From positions 930,001-994,000 of the forward strand of contig RCTD01000025.1 in the NCBI GenBank assembly GCA_014898415.1: a DNA stretch of 64,000 bases. Reading direction: 5' to 3'. The notes under the pieces were generated by a model. That model had not been told where the DNA came from. It did not search any database and saw only the letters and a list, made by a program, of their open reading frames with translations. This DNA comes from Stromatinia cepivora (lineage: Eukaryota; Ascomycota; Leotiomycetes; Helotiales; Sclerotiniaceae). The position numbers were made by a program, and so were the translations under genes. This document shows, piece after piece, positions 1 to 10,966 of the stretch; the stretch's first letter is position 1, and every line of letters starts with the position of its first letter.

Positions 1-1425
1 ATGTGATTTACCCACTGCATATCATTGAAATATCAGCATGTATTCATACAAGTACAAGAGTTTATCGAATGGATAAAGTTTCATCAAGCACTTGACAGTT
101 TGGGTGGAAGGACAAGTGCTACGCATAAGGCGGGGTATAAACAAAGCGATTTCAGGTAAACTTACTGTTGAATGATTGAAGGTAATGTATGAAAAGTGTA
201 CAAGGTAAAGTAGATTGATGATATTCGAAAGGTAAAGAAGACTACTTGATGGAAGATGGTTGAAAAGTTGGAAAAGTCAATGGATTTCTGAAAGTGTTTT
301 GAATAGAAATGGAAAGAAGATGCGATGTTGTTGATGGATTCGATTCTTTAATAGGTTGAGGTCTGAGTTGATTCAATCAGAGAGCCAGGTTTAATATTCG
401 GTTAGATCGGTTCCCCTTCTTCATTTCTATAGAATTATCACGCGACCTACTTGGTATTCAGGTACCCTCTTTGACACATTTCGACATGTTGATCTCGCCA
501 TTCCATAACAACCTCATGTATGAACCTATCACCTATGGTTTAATACCCAGGTACACACACAACATAAGTCATGCTCGGATGGATGTAGATATAAATTATC
601 TAGGAGGTACCTAGTATACAACAACAATTATGGAATAGGAATTGATAAGGAATTGTGAAATACCTCATACAATTGAAATGTCAATGTCAATACATTCAAT
701 TCGAAATTCGACAATGATCTTTTCTCTTTGTTTACTAGAACTTTTTACTTCTTTACTTTCTATCTTTCTTGGTGAGTCTTCACTTCACTTTCACTCATAA
801 CAGCTCATTTGAGTGGTACGTCAACTGATACCAAAGGATCATTCGATCGGAATTCACCACTCCCCAGTAATGCGGGGAAATATGAAGCTAATGGGAAGCA
901 GGGAAGCTAAGCGGCCCATTGCGCGCGTGGGTGGTGCGACATTACGGTATCCTAGTGAATCATAATTGACCAATTATTACTCACAGTTAATCATTTCTTA
1001 CGAATAATGAATGATTGGCCAATGATGTGACCCTATCAACTCTAGTCCGTTGTTAACCTAAATACCTTTCAAAGTAATTTTTATGATTGGCCGAGAATGA
1101 TTCTCCAAGTCTGGCTACCGTAGTAGAACTTCCATTTCCCTCTATTACTAGTGGCCGAAAAAAATTGCTTAATAATTAATTTTCAAGAATTATCAAGAAT
1201 TTATCAGGAATTAGCATCTCCGAAACCCTTTGACAAACCTGATAAGAAATCTGAAGTCATCTACCAAAGAAAGATACTGTGAAAATTCGATTCTTTTGAT
1301 ATCGCATTTTCTTCCAATTGATATTCGTTTTCTTTCAACATTTGTTTTGTCGCAAACTTAATACGATACTCAATCATCTATTCAAAAGATAAAGGGAGCG
1401 TTTAATCGCCACCAACGACCCCGCC
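1..1425. other. intergenic region upstream of DRE2
   Basis: No gene is supported here. The sequence is AT-rich with stops in all frames and only short open frames. The last 450 bases should hold the DRE2 promoter and contain several CCAAT/ATTGG boxes (970-974, 1014-1023, 1086-1090, 1314-1318). The first part may be the flank of a gene lying to the left of the window. Confidence 0.6.
1014..1023. promoter_or_regulatory. paired CCAAT boxes (ATTGGCCAAT) upstream of DRE2
   Basis: The 10-mer ATTGGCCAAT is a palindrome made of two CCAAT pentamers on opposite strands, about 400 bases before the DRE2 start. Further boxes sit at 970-974, 1086-1090 and 1314-1318. In filamentous fungi CCAAT is bound by the heterotrimeric Hap complex, which works with HapX on iron genes, so placement before a Fe-S assembly gene is suggestive. 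I checked the HapX-type extension (RWT 12 bases past CCAAT) and none of these copies fits it, so HapX control is not supported. Confidence 0.35.
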
Positions 1426-2529
1426 ATGGCCCCCTCTGTCACTATTGACAATACCTCCGATTTCAGTCCGATAACTATAACCACCAAGACGACTTCATTC
1501 AACCCTCGCACATTACTCCTCGCGCCTCCCTCTATCGCCAGCCATGAAGAAAAGCTAAGAAATGTTCTTGCTACTCATGATAGAACTGTTACCGACTTGC
1601 AGATGCTGGATCGTCTCTCTGCAGGATTAGTCACACTTCCGGAATCAACATACGATTTAGTCCTTATCCTCACTGATGCCGATGGCACACGAGCCGAATC
1701 TACTGAACTTTTGACAAGAGATGTATTTGGAAAGATTACGCAAGCTTTGAAGACAGGTGCAAAGTTGCAGGCACAAGATGGTACCTTTGGACAGGAAATT
1801 GATGGTGCAGAATATCGAGAGGCTATCTTGGCTGGTTTGGTAGCAGAAGGAGGGGTTATGCTCAAACCTGATCATAGTGCAAGTGTTGCTGTCCCTTTGC
1901 GACTTCGCAGAAAGGATAATAGTAAGACTGCGGCTGTATCAAATGCTGGCCCTCCAGTTTCAACGGCTGAGGTACCAGTACATGGCAAGAGAAAGAGTGT
2001 GGACATGACAGATGATGTGCCAGAGAAGGACGTACCAAATAGTGATGCGCCAAAGGGAGTTGGCTTCATTGACTTCAGTGATGACTTTGATGCCGAAGAC
2101 GATGACGACGATGAATTAATTGACGAGGACACTCTTCTTACTGAGGAGGATATGAAGAAGCCTCTTGCTATCCGTACGTAATCGACATTTCATACTCCCG
2201 AGCTCTACTAATATGATCTAGCTCCTGAGTGTGCTCCAAGAGCTGGAAAACGTCGTCGTGCATGTAAGGATTGCACATGCGGCCTGGCCGAAAAGCTTGC
2301 AAAGGAAGATGCAGAAAAACGAGCCACAGCCGATAGCCAGCTCCAAGCTCTTAAGCTTGATGCTGATGATTTGGCTGAAGTAGATTTCACAGTCAAGGGG
2401 AAAGTTGGATCCTGCGGGAACTGCAGCTTAGGTGATGCATTCCGTTGCGATGGTTGTCCCTACATCGGTATGCCTGCTTTCAAGCCAGGTGAGGAGGTTC
2501 GACTTCTCAACAACGATGTTCAGTTGTAA
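1426..2529 (+). CDS. DRE2: cytosolic Fe-S cluster assembly protein DRE2 (anamorsin/CIAPIN1)
   Basis: Two exons (1426-2173, 2222-2529) joined by a 48-nt GTACGT..TAG intron give 351 aa. The N-terminal part (about residues 1-165) is the degenerate methyltransferase-like domain of the family. An acidic linker (about 220-245) follows, then the C-terminal CIAPIN1 domain. The domain has a first cysteine set (C253, C264, C267, C269; CX10CX2CXC) and a second set CX2CX7CX2C (C314, C317, C325, C328). These bind the two iron-sulfur clusters. DRE2 takes electrons from the diflavin reductase TAH18 to start cytosolic Fe-S assembly. The ORF runs in frame into the intron for a few codons, but only splicing restores the conserved cysteines. 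Length and both motifs are as expected for fungi. Confidence 0.96.
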
Positions 2530-3469
2530 TTGCTTTCACTTCATTTGAGAAACTTGATTCTGGCGTCGTGTCTTTACAGGTGGAGTTTTGGACTCGGAGT
2601 CATGCATAGAGGGACATACACATTGTGGGGCATAGCATTAGTGTATATATATATGTATGGTATTTTTATGGTATCATATATATATGAACCAAGGTATATG
2701 GTTTGTTGCTCAATAGATTACGCAACATAGGAAAAGCAATGATAAGTGAATGGTCTTCCAGGGGAAGTCAAGTTTATAGATCACTTGAATGAGAGAAATT
2801 AAATGCATACTTTCGAACAACCACGCTTATGTTCTCATAGTTGTTAGAGCATATCTTTCCTTTCTATGATCAACCATCCGGATAAATGAGCTTCATTTCG
2901 TTTTCACATAATTCACGAAGAGCAGAAACTAGGCTCCTTTTTATAACCAAAATCTCCTACCCCCTTGATATCGGCTCGCACGATCGGATCTCCCCCTCAA
3001 TCCCCTCACTTCCCCACTATATAGTATATCCCCTCCTTATCAACGAACAACCAACACCATCACATCATATCCCCCCATTCTTATTCCTATTCAAGATAGA
3101 TCTACACCGCTATATGTGACATCTTATCTCTCCGTATATTTCGGCGTTCTTGGCCCGTATATTTCCCATCCATAGCTATCGGGTATTATAATCCACTCCA
3201 CTTCACTGCTTAACGCCTCGATGCCTCAGCGTTTTAACATCTTAACCCCTCTCTGAGATTGTGAAGGGTTATCTGGATTGGCGATCCTTGTGTTTGCGTC
3301 AGTTGTACGTAACGTTTGGGGAGTCTTATATGATGTGATCTGATGTGATGACTACCGTTGCGAGACTAGGTACCCAACTATTCAATTATACTAGACAGAC
3401 TAGAGTCCAAAGTACCAGTGTACTTCATCGAAATGTGAATAGTTAGGGAAAGAAGTTGGAATAAAATAG

Positions 3470-4158
3470 AAAGATCTAGATTAATAGAATACCTTGGCAT
3501 TCAGCCTACATAGTCTCCAAATCCTCTTTCTTCCTCTTCCCCTCCCTTTCCCCCTCCCTTCTTTCCCATCAACCTATCTCCGTTATCTATCGAGATTCGA
3601 TAGGAAACTAATATCCAACAATTTTCACAAGCCCCTCTCTACCCCCCCCTAGATATGCAACAGAAGGATAAGAAAGATCTTTCTATCGTGAATCGTGAAT
3701 CGTGAATCATGATGATAGGACGCAGAAATGAGGAGTCCATGAGTTGGTTGATTTATATATTCTTATTCTTGGTCAATGGTATGGTGGGATGTTGTAATTG
3801 GTGTAGTTCTATCTATCCATAGATGATAGATGAATACTTCATATATCTAGAAATGAGACACAGCTTATGATATGCAATATTTCTTTCTTTATCTATATTG
3901 GTGTTCTCATAAATACTCTGATACATGAGTTTGGGGTAGTGGTGATATTTTCCTTAATAATTCTTAGTGACACTCGTATATCATTTTGATAATAGTTTTG
4001 AGTAGAACTAGTATATCTCACCAAGATCCGAAATCTCCTCTTACCCCTCCCTCTTGAGATGTGCAACGGAAAAGTTATAGAGTTTATAGTGTCATCATAT
4101 TATATGCTTACTGGCTCATCAACACTATTTGTTTCCTTTGAATTTAAAGATCTAGATT
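3470..4158 (+). repeat. duplicated 13-mer AAAGATCTAGATT
   Basis: AAAGATCTAGATT occurs identically at 3470-3482 and 4146-4158, and as GAAGATTTAGATT at 4624-4636, all on the same strand. The copies lie among the AGATATGCAAC boxes. This hints that the whole stretch descends from duplicated units whose other parts have diverged. Confidence 0.5.
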
Positions 4159-5100
4159 GTAGAGATAGGCTGTATGTATGTAGTAAGCCATTTCACGATT
4201 CATGTAAGATCCAATTTCTCTCTTTTACCCCTCATTAGATATGCAACAGGGTGTCTATTCCATTAAATTCTTGATGTCGTTTGATATCTTCCGAAATTCT
4301 AGACTCCAAACTATGCACCGTATTTTTTCTTTTATATTCTTAGCTAGTGAGCGGGTCATATCCTCTCTCTACCCCTCATTAGATATGCAACATTTGTATA
4401 GAAACAGACTAGAAAGACACATACAACAATAATCAGAGAAGAGAAATCGATGAAGAGGTTCTTTTCGATGGTTCTACGATTTTGAATTGGTGGTGTGCCC
4501 TCGATCTACATAATATAGACATGATAGTCTCACAATTTCATCAATCTCCTCTCTTTACCCCTCTTCAGATATGCAACAGAAAAGTTTATGTCCGCATAGC
4601 AGCTTCTCTATATCCATAGACTCGAAGATTTAGATTCCCTTTCACTCCTAAAAATTACCATAAACCTGTTAAACTTATGGATTTTCGCATATCTAATATA
4701 TTAGTATCTCCAAAAGATAGGTTTACAGCAACGTGATGACCTAAATATAACCATTCCAGAACCTTATATTGCAAGATCTTCACTTTACTCCTCTTTAGAT
4801 ATGCAACCAAAACCTTTAGAATTTTATTATCTACGTAGTCTCTCTCTCGGGCCTGTATATGCATCTGTGTTGCAAAAGATATCTACCAATAAGTAGGTGA
4901 AGACCTCAGTGAGTGAGGACCAAAACCTATCCTCGCAAACTTCTAAGATCATCTCATTACCCTTCCCAGATACGCAACATAAATGAATTATGGCCCCGAC
5001 AACATGATATAATACTCATATACAAATCGTTTCCAGCCCAAAAGATATGCAACAAACTCCCAAAACATTCTTATGACCACTCTCTCAGATGTGTGACATT
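3632..5100 (+). repeat. cluster of nine pyrimidine-tract + AGATATGCAAC boxes
   Basis: The 11-mer AGATATGCAAC is present exactly at 3651, 4237, 4381, 4567, 4797 and 5043. Variants are at 4057 (AGATGTGCAAC), 4968 (AGATACGCAAC) and 5087 (AGATGTGTGAC). All are on the + strand. Eight of the nine follow a pyrimidine run, usually CTCTTTACCCCTC or close to it. A further pyrimidine run without a good box is at 5165-5185. Spacing is irregular (406, 180, 144, 186, 230, 171, 75, 44 bases) and the DNA between copies has little similarity. Each box with its tract resembles a fungal 3' splice site followed by a fixed exon start. Confidence 0.75.
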
Positions 5101-5298
5101 TCCTCGTTTCTGTTCCTAGCTGGATGTGTGGAATAGGGAAAGAGTATTGATAAATTTCTGAAATGTTCTCTTTGCCCCTCTTATAGCCATCCTACAAGAA
5201 ATTTCCATACCATCATTTCCTGAATCTTAATATAGTCGATCTGCTTCATCACAAACCCCTAGATTCATCAATGTATAATATATAATGTATTATCTTCT

Positions 5299-5347
5299 CT
5301 ATCCAACCATCCAACCATCCATCCATCCAACCATCCAACCATCCAAC
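5299..5347. repeat. CCAACCAT microsatellite
   Basis: Short tandem run of CCAACCAT/CCATCCAT tetramer mixtures. It produces a low-complexity open frame on the minus strand (tryptophan/glycine/methionine repeats) that is not a gene. Confidence 0.8.
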
Positions 5348-6309
5348 AAGCCCCCAACCCCTTTCCTACACCTACCTCCCTCCCTAAATATATAACACCT
5401 CAAACTCCCTCCCCTTCCCTTTCCTCCCTTCGCTATACACATAACCAAAGTATCACCCCGGAGCATCCAAAACCCCAACCTCAACCCCACGAAATCTGTC
5501 ACCAAATTTCTAGTGAAACACCTCATCTCATCCCATATCCCACCACCCAAGCAGTAGTCAATCTCCAAAAACAAACGCAATTTTTACTCTTCCCCTCCCC
5601 TCCTCTTCTTTCTAGGTATGTAATAAAATGATAATACTATATTAGAGATTTTGAAGATTTCGAAGATATGAGTAATGAGAGTAATGTGATATTCCTCCAG
5701 ATGGAGATGGAGATGGCGGATATTATAGATGATAATAAAGTTTGAACAAGATGAAAGAGTGAGTGGGAGTCAGAGAAATTAATAATTTCCTTTGATGTTT
5801 TACAGAGACAGACTTCTGTTGTAAAATGTGTTTTCATGTTGTGGTTGGTGTGCAGTGGTGATGCTATCTTATAATGTGAGAGGTTATGAGAAAGAGAGGT
5901 CGTTATTTCATTCTGGTGCAATCAATTCATTATAAGACTTACATATCACATAAAATCACTAAAACATAAAACGAAAAAGTAAGAGGAGGTAGGTATAGGT
6001 AAAAAGGCACCTTAATATTCAAACATTCAACTAAAACTCGAGACATCAACAATGAGAGATTGGAAAACTTTCATTCAGCCAACTAGCAAAGCAAAGTAAG
6101 CAAAGAAAGCAAGTAAAAGGGCAGACACCCAAAAGTACTAAACTAGCAAAAAGTGAATCATCATAACGTCATCAGAGTACGAAACTCCAGCTCCAGCCAT
6201 CCATAGCGAGCGAGTCCATCCTTCCATCCATGTAAACTGTAGATATAAAAGCAATCAATCAATCAAAACTCCCTAGATTTCCCATATCTTCCTCATCAGG
6301 TATCCTAAA

Positions 6310-7032
6310 TTAAAGAGCAACTTTCCCCTTGGAACCGATTACATCCTCTCGGATACTCGTCCACAATTCAGCAAGAACCCCCTGTTCACGATCCCTCCCC
6401 ACAAACTTCTCCTTAATCTCTTCACCTCTCGTCCTAATTCCCTGAACCCACTCTCCCAAATCCATACTTGCATCTGCTTCATTACCCACCACCTCAGTCA
6501 ATACGTTAACAGCCACAAAATCTTCTTCCGGCAGCGCACTAACGACATGGATTTCCTGTTTAGGAATGGCCGTGTCGATACTCTCTTTAATGGATTGGGT
6601 AGCGCTGTAATTATCTGGAAGGATGGGGACGCGCATCGAAAATGTGGTGAGGGGTTCGGTGGGAAGACGGGGGAGAATGAGATGGTCGAGAGTTGAGGGA
6701 GAGGCGACGGGACGCGGTGCACTTGTGCGGAATCCTTGCATGAGGGGGATGGTTTTTATGGAGGGGGGAAGCGGACGATGAATGGTGGTTACGGTGCGCT
6801 CGTGAGCGGAGAGTTTGGAGATGAGCTAATGAGTAGGTGATTAGTTTTAGTTTTGATATTTCAGAGAAAAGAGATTGGGATCTGGAAATTGGGAAAGTAT
6901 AAGTATACATACATCAGCTTTGGCACCCTTGGTTTTTAACTGCGCACTTGGGCTGGCAACAGTAGAAGTAGTACTGATACTACGACGAATAGCATGGGCG
7001 AATTTTGTGACGGGAGGAGTTACTCGAGACAT
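6310..7032 (-). CDS. predicted mitochondrial protein of unknown function
   Basis: Two exons on the minus strand (7032-6913, 6825-6310) with an 87-nt GTATGT..TAG intron in phase 0 give 211 aa. I do not recognise the family. The first 30 residues are basic, serine/threonine-rich and free of acidic residues, with an AIRRSIST stretch (14-21) like a mitochondrial presequence cleavage site. No membrane segment is evident. The middle is proline-rich (about 55-100) and the C-terminal half looks like a small soluble alpha/beta domain. Splicing is needed: the unspliced frame stops soon after the first exon. Mitochondrial location is inference from the N-terminus only. Confidence 0.8.
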
Positions 7033-7915
7033 TTTGATGATGAATTGATGATTGTAAATTGGTGAATTTAGAAGTTAAAGTGGTGAAGTGTAAGGTTGTA
7101 AAGAGCTGAATCGTCGTATGCAGATGCGGAGTAATGAATGGGTCGGTAGATAATGCAATCTGAGTGGTTACACCAGGAATTTGAGGGTTCGCTGGAACGT
7201 GGTTGGTATGTATGGTATTTATGAATTTCCGTTTCTGTGCCACCAGGTGAAGTACAAGAGTATAAGAACAAACAAGTAGGTGATATGAATAGGATAAGAT
7301 AGGATATCAGATTGAGATTGAGATTGAGAGAGATGTAAAAAAGAGAAGATAAAAGGGAAAGGGAAAGATCATGCGATACCTACAACTATCTATCTCTTTA
7401 TACTTTACTTTACTTGACTTCACTGCCTCATGCACGGTGGTATACGTACTTCATCGAATTACTTCCTATCACATCAAATTGTTGAGTTATCAAACATCAA
7501 GGTTCGGACTTTGACAAAAATCCACTTGATGCACATTGTACATTGATTAACCCTAGTCAGATACAAGGAATTACATCCATTTGCTTTTCCAAAATACCAC
7601 ATCTTCTCTTCACATCTTCAATCCACGGGGTTAAGCTCTCCCCTGAGTTCCCCTCTCTCAAGACTTCACTTCCAAGCATACATCCCCTTCAACCAGGATT
7701 AAAAAGGTCCGTCCGTGCCCACTTGCCCATTCATGACATGACATGACATTCGGCAGTTCCCTTCACTTAATTCAGTGGGGAAGATCGACCAATAAAAAAG
7801 TGGATATCTATCCTTACACGTGCTTTATCATTTCCATACGGGCCCTGAGACAAACAAGACTTTCTATTTACTTACTTACCGCTACTAGGTAATCATTTGG
7901 AATTTTGTTGAGATT

Positions 7916-8019
7916 CACCTAAACACCTAAACACCTAAACACCTAAACACCTAATCACCTAATCACCTAATCACCTAATCACCTAATCACCTAATCACCT
8001 AATCACCTAATCACCTAAA
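7916..8019. repeat. 13-copy CACCTAAW octamer tandem repeat
   Basis: Exactly thirteen 8-bp units without a gap: four CACCTAAA, eight CACCTAAT, then one CACCTAAA (104 bp). The unit differs from the fungal telomere hexamer (CCCTAA on this strand), though it shares the CCTAA core. Perfect conservation implies a recent expansion. Confidence 0.95.
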
Positions 8020-8371
8020 TCAACTCGTTAACACCGTCCAGAACCTTCCTGATATTACTGATAAAAAGGGGAGGTGGAGAAACGGAGTGAGCAATCTGCT
8101 GATCTTGCTTGTAAATCTAAGTTCATGGGTAAAGGGAGGGAGAGGGGGTTCCGGAACTCCGGGAATGTAACATTGCCTCGAAGGATTGGAGAACATTCGA
8201 ATTGGAATTTAGTTATTGGCCTGTAGATACAGTTACAATACAGTAAGGTAAGAGAGAATAAGGCTAAAGTCATGCATCAACCGCATAGTTATTGTAACTC
8301 TTGTTGAATCTGATGACGCTAAGCAGGGGATAAGAAAATATGGGGAATCCTCAATCACCTGATCCAGCGAT

Positions 8372-8406
8372 AGTATACCGTACTAGCATACCTAGTACGG
8401 TATACT
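8372..8406. repeat. perfect 15-bp inverted repeat with 5-nt loop
   Basis: AGTATACCGTACTAG at 8372-8386 is exactly reverse-complemented by CTAGTACGGTATACT at 8392-8406, leaving the loop CATAC. No gene end is nearby, and there is no T-run as in a simple terminator. It could be a transposon end or footprint, a binding site for a dimeric protein, or an RNA stem. Confidence 0.9.
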
Positions 8407-9475
8407 GTATGCAGTATCACTCTATCTCATTCACCTGGAGTTCTTCTCAATTAATCAATTACACTTTACGATATCCAAATATATACATACATACTATTAC
8501 ATATACCATAAAACAAACTCTCTCAAACAAAAGACTATCTAGTACCTATCTTACCAACGGCAACCCGAAACCTAAAAGTATCGATCCCCAACCTAATCTC
8601 AAAAGCTCAATCTACACTGTAATCATCAAGACCATCCATCCCCTACCAATAGTTCCTCTCTTATCTCCCTAATCCCCAATTCCACAATCCACAATCCACA
8701 GATCTTCATGTCCATCATCGCATACTCCCGTTCTCAAACATCAAACATACCATGATTAGAAAAAATTAAGAAACGCATGCTTTGAATATACACTTGGCGA
8801 TATCTTAAACGCTTCAAATTAAGGTTTCAATGTTGGCAGTGCATTTCTTGGTACTCGTGGTATTGGACGTTGATCAATGTCGGCGGATACTTTCACTTCA
8901 GAGATATTATATCATCCGCACTTGATTAGGTGAGCTGGGTCAGGTATCGAGTGGTTTCTAGAATACCAAAAGTATGTCACCTCAAAAACAATGACTAGAA
9001 ACAAATCTCAAGCATGAAGGGTGTAAAATTTGGTATTTCGATATACATATCATATTCATGTGTTCTTATTCTTATCCGGAAAAAAGGGACTTGGTGATAA
9101 GATCGATTTTGCTCTCAGAAGGCTACCCCAAGTAATACGTTATGCTCCGCTCCAAGTCCTGACGCATCAGTGACACCACCAGGAGCTGCATAAGCCTCAC
9201 TCACTCCACTCCATATTTAAGGGCCCACGATAGATCTGCCCATTGTAAACGCCACGCTATGCTAAACTCGGATCACAGTTATACTCCCCCCACCCTCAGA
9301 CGCTCGATTCGAGTCATTCCTCGATAGATTCGGAGAGTACTCACTTGCCGTCTCCGCCGTTCTAGATGTCTTACATCTTGCTATTGGCCTCTATGCCCGC
9401 ACCGTCACATAATTGACCGGGTACCCAGCCCCGACAAATGAAATATGGTATCCCATTGCCTTCTCCAGTAATTCT

Positions 9476-10966
9476 TCAATCAATTTTCCAATGCCCAGTA
9501 AGGGATCCATCCATGTCTTCCTTTGCCAAGTAGAGCTCCAATGCATAAAGAGCCATGGTTGCTGACACATTAATCCATCGCCAGATATTGCCACCAGTAT
9601 TACCACCTTGCATCATCCACCATTCGCCCATATTTCCCTCAGAAGTGACAGAAGAGAAATGTTGCATTAGCAAGCTAGTATAAACAGCTATCAAAATTGA
9701 GGGACTAAACCAGCTTAGTAGCCCTAAGATCTTGCCCTCTCCATCATTGTCGTCAAGACTTGGATCATGAGATAGAGCTCCAGCGCCAGACTCACGGATT
9801 GCTGGTATGATCCGGGTCGCTGCATAGAATACAAAGACCCGGTATGCGAGAGATATAAGAATAGATGGAGTGATGGTCTGAAAGGCTGCGTAAAGGAAGT
9901 AAAAGCTCGAATGTACAAAAGATGGCAATGTTGACAAAACATGCAAAAGAGTCGAGTACGAAGCCATGATAATAGGAGGAAATGGTGGAAAGTCGGGTTG
10001 CACCGGCGCTTGAGGGATCTCATCCGTGACCGATGGAAGGTAGTCTGTGAATATTTGGTATATGCAAAGTGTGCAATAAGCGAAGAGTAGGGAGCTTTCC
10101 ACTGGATTGCCTCTACCACTTCCGATACCCCATGCACACAAAAAGACTGCGCAAGTCATAGTAATGCCTATAAGTGTAGCATCAACGTTGCTGATCTGTG
10201 GAAATCCCGTAATGCGGAGTAAGAAGTATACAGCGCTTGAAATAATCGATGCTGATAGCACAAGTAGCCCAATCTAAATGTATTAGTGAGCTTAAGTACA
10301 CGACTGAGAATTTCGAAACATACCATCCATGTATCACTTCTGCGATTTACAAGATATCTTGTGATTTGACCCGCTGCCTGGATGACCAAAAGAGAGCAAA
10401 AACCTTCTGCCATTTGAAATCTATTACATCATTAGTCTTGAGAAAGATAATCGGGATGATCGTCTTGCATGTAGTGGCTCCTTAACCAGCAAGAGGGGTT
10501 TTCCAGTGCTCGGGAAGCCACTACATAAAGGGTGACCATATACTTACATTGGTGTTGAATATCTCAGCACTTTATCCCATGTTCCAACTGTCAACATCTC
10601 AAGAAGACCTCCATAACCAAACACCCATTCTCTTAATTCCTTATCTTTCGCACGCTTGCCATCGAAGGTCCTAGTGACCCAACCCCCATCACTGTCTGCA
10701 TCCACGGCAAATCGATTCATGCTCCATATTAATAATGTAGGCAGAATTATCCACTGCGACCATCCAATTATTTGTATTAATGTCCATCGTATCCTCGAGT
10801 CTTCAGGCGTTGTTAATTTTAGCGTCGAATAGAATAAGTAAAACTCGAAAAGGGCGAGTGAGAATGCAAGCCCGCATTCTCGACCTCCAACATCGAAGGC
10901 TATAGGTATGGAGAGGATTATTGATAGGAGAAAGGTCGCGGAGGAAAGAGCTCGGAATAACCACAT
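9476..10966 (-). CDS. ICE2: ICE2-family ER membrane protein
   Basis: Three exons on the minus strand (10966-10548, 10420-10324, 10273-9476) give 437 aa. The protein is hydrophobic throughout with about eight to ten membrane segments. It carries the ICE2 family's recognisable blocks: IPIAFDVGGRECGLAFSL near the N-terminus, WDKVLRYSTP, EGFCSLLVIQAAGQITR, and WGIGSGRGNPVESSLLFAY. In yeast Ice2 is an ER membrane protein needed for cortical ER inheritance. It also restrains the Nem1-Spo7/Pah1 branch of lipid synthesis, which is notable because a NEM1 gene lies at 42-43.6 kb. Intron 1 is long for this gene (127 nt against 50) and holds an inverted-repeat insertion. The ATG at 10966 matches the family start. 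Confidence 0.93.
10469..10526. repeat. inverted-repeat insertion inside ICE2 intron 1
   Basis: ATGTAGTGGCT (10469-10479) is perfectly inverted by AGCCACTACAT (10516-10526), bounding a 58-bp element wholly inside the first ICE2 intron. It resembles a very small MITE or footprint. Splice sites (donor next to 10547, acceptor next to 10421) are outside it. Confidence 0.75.

Larger units (their letters stand above)
2530..6309. other. 3.8-kb convergent intergenic region with repeated boxes
   Basis: The two flanking genes both end toward this stretch, so it is not a promoter for either, and 3.8 kb is long for such a position in this window. No open frame looks coding. It is rich in pyrimidine tracts and contains a cluster of nine copies of an AGATATGCAAC box (listed separately), a duplicated 13-mer and a CCAACCAT microsatellite. 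It could hold an unannotated non-coding RNA or a decayed satellite. Confidence 0.6.
7033..9475. other. 2.4-kb spacer between two minus-strand genes
   Basis: Contains the promoter of the 6310-7032 gene at its left end and the 3' flank of ICE2 at its right end. In between I see a 13-copy 8-bp tandem repeat (7916-8019), a perfect hairpin (8372-8406) and a short coding-like block (9266-9411). The open frames at 7543-7746 and 8340-8672 are low-complexity and not supported as genes. Confidence 0.6.

Noticed and set aside
8340..8672. 110-codon plus-strand ORF
   Set aside because: It crosses the perfect hairpin, is low-complexity and has no homology I can recognise.
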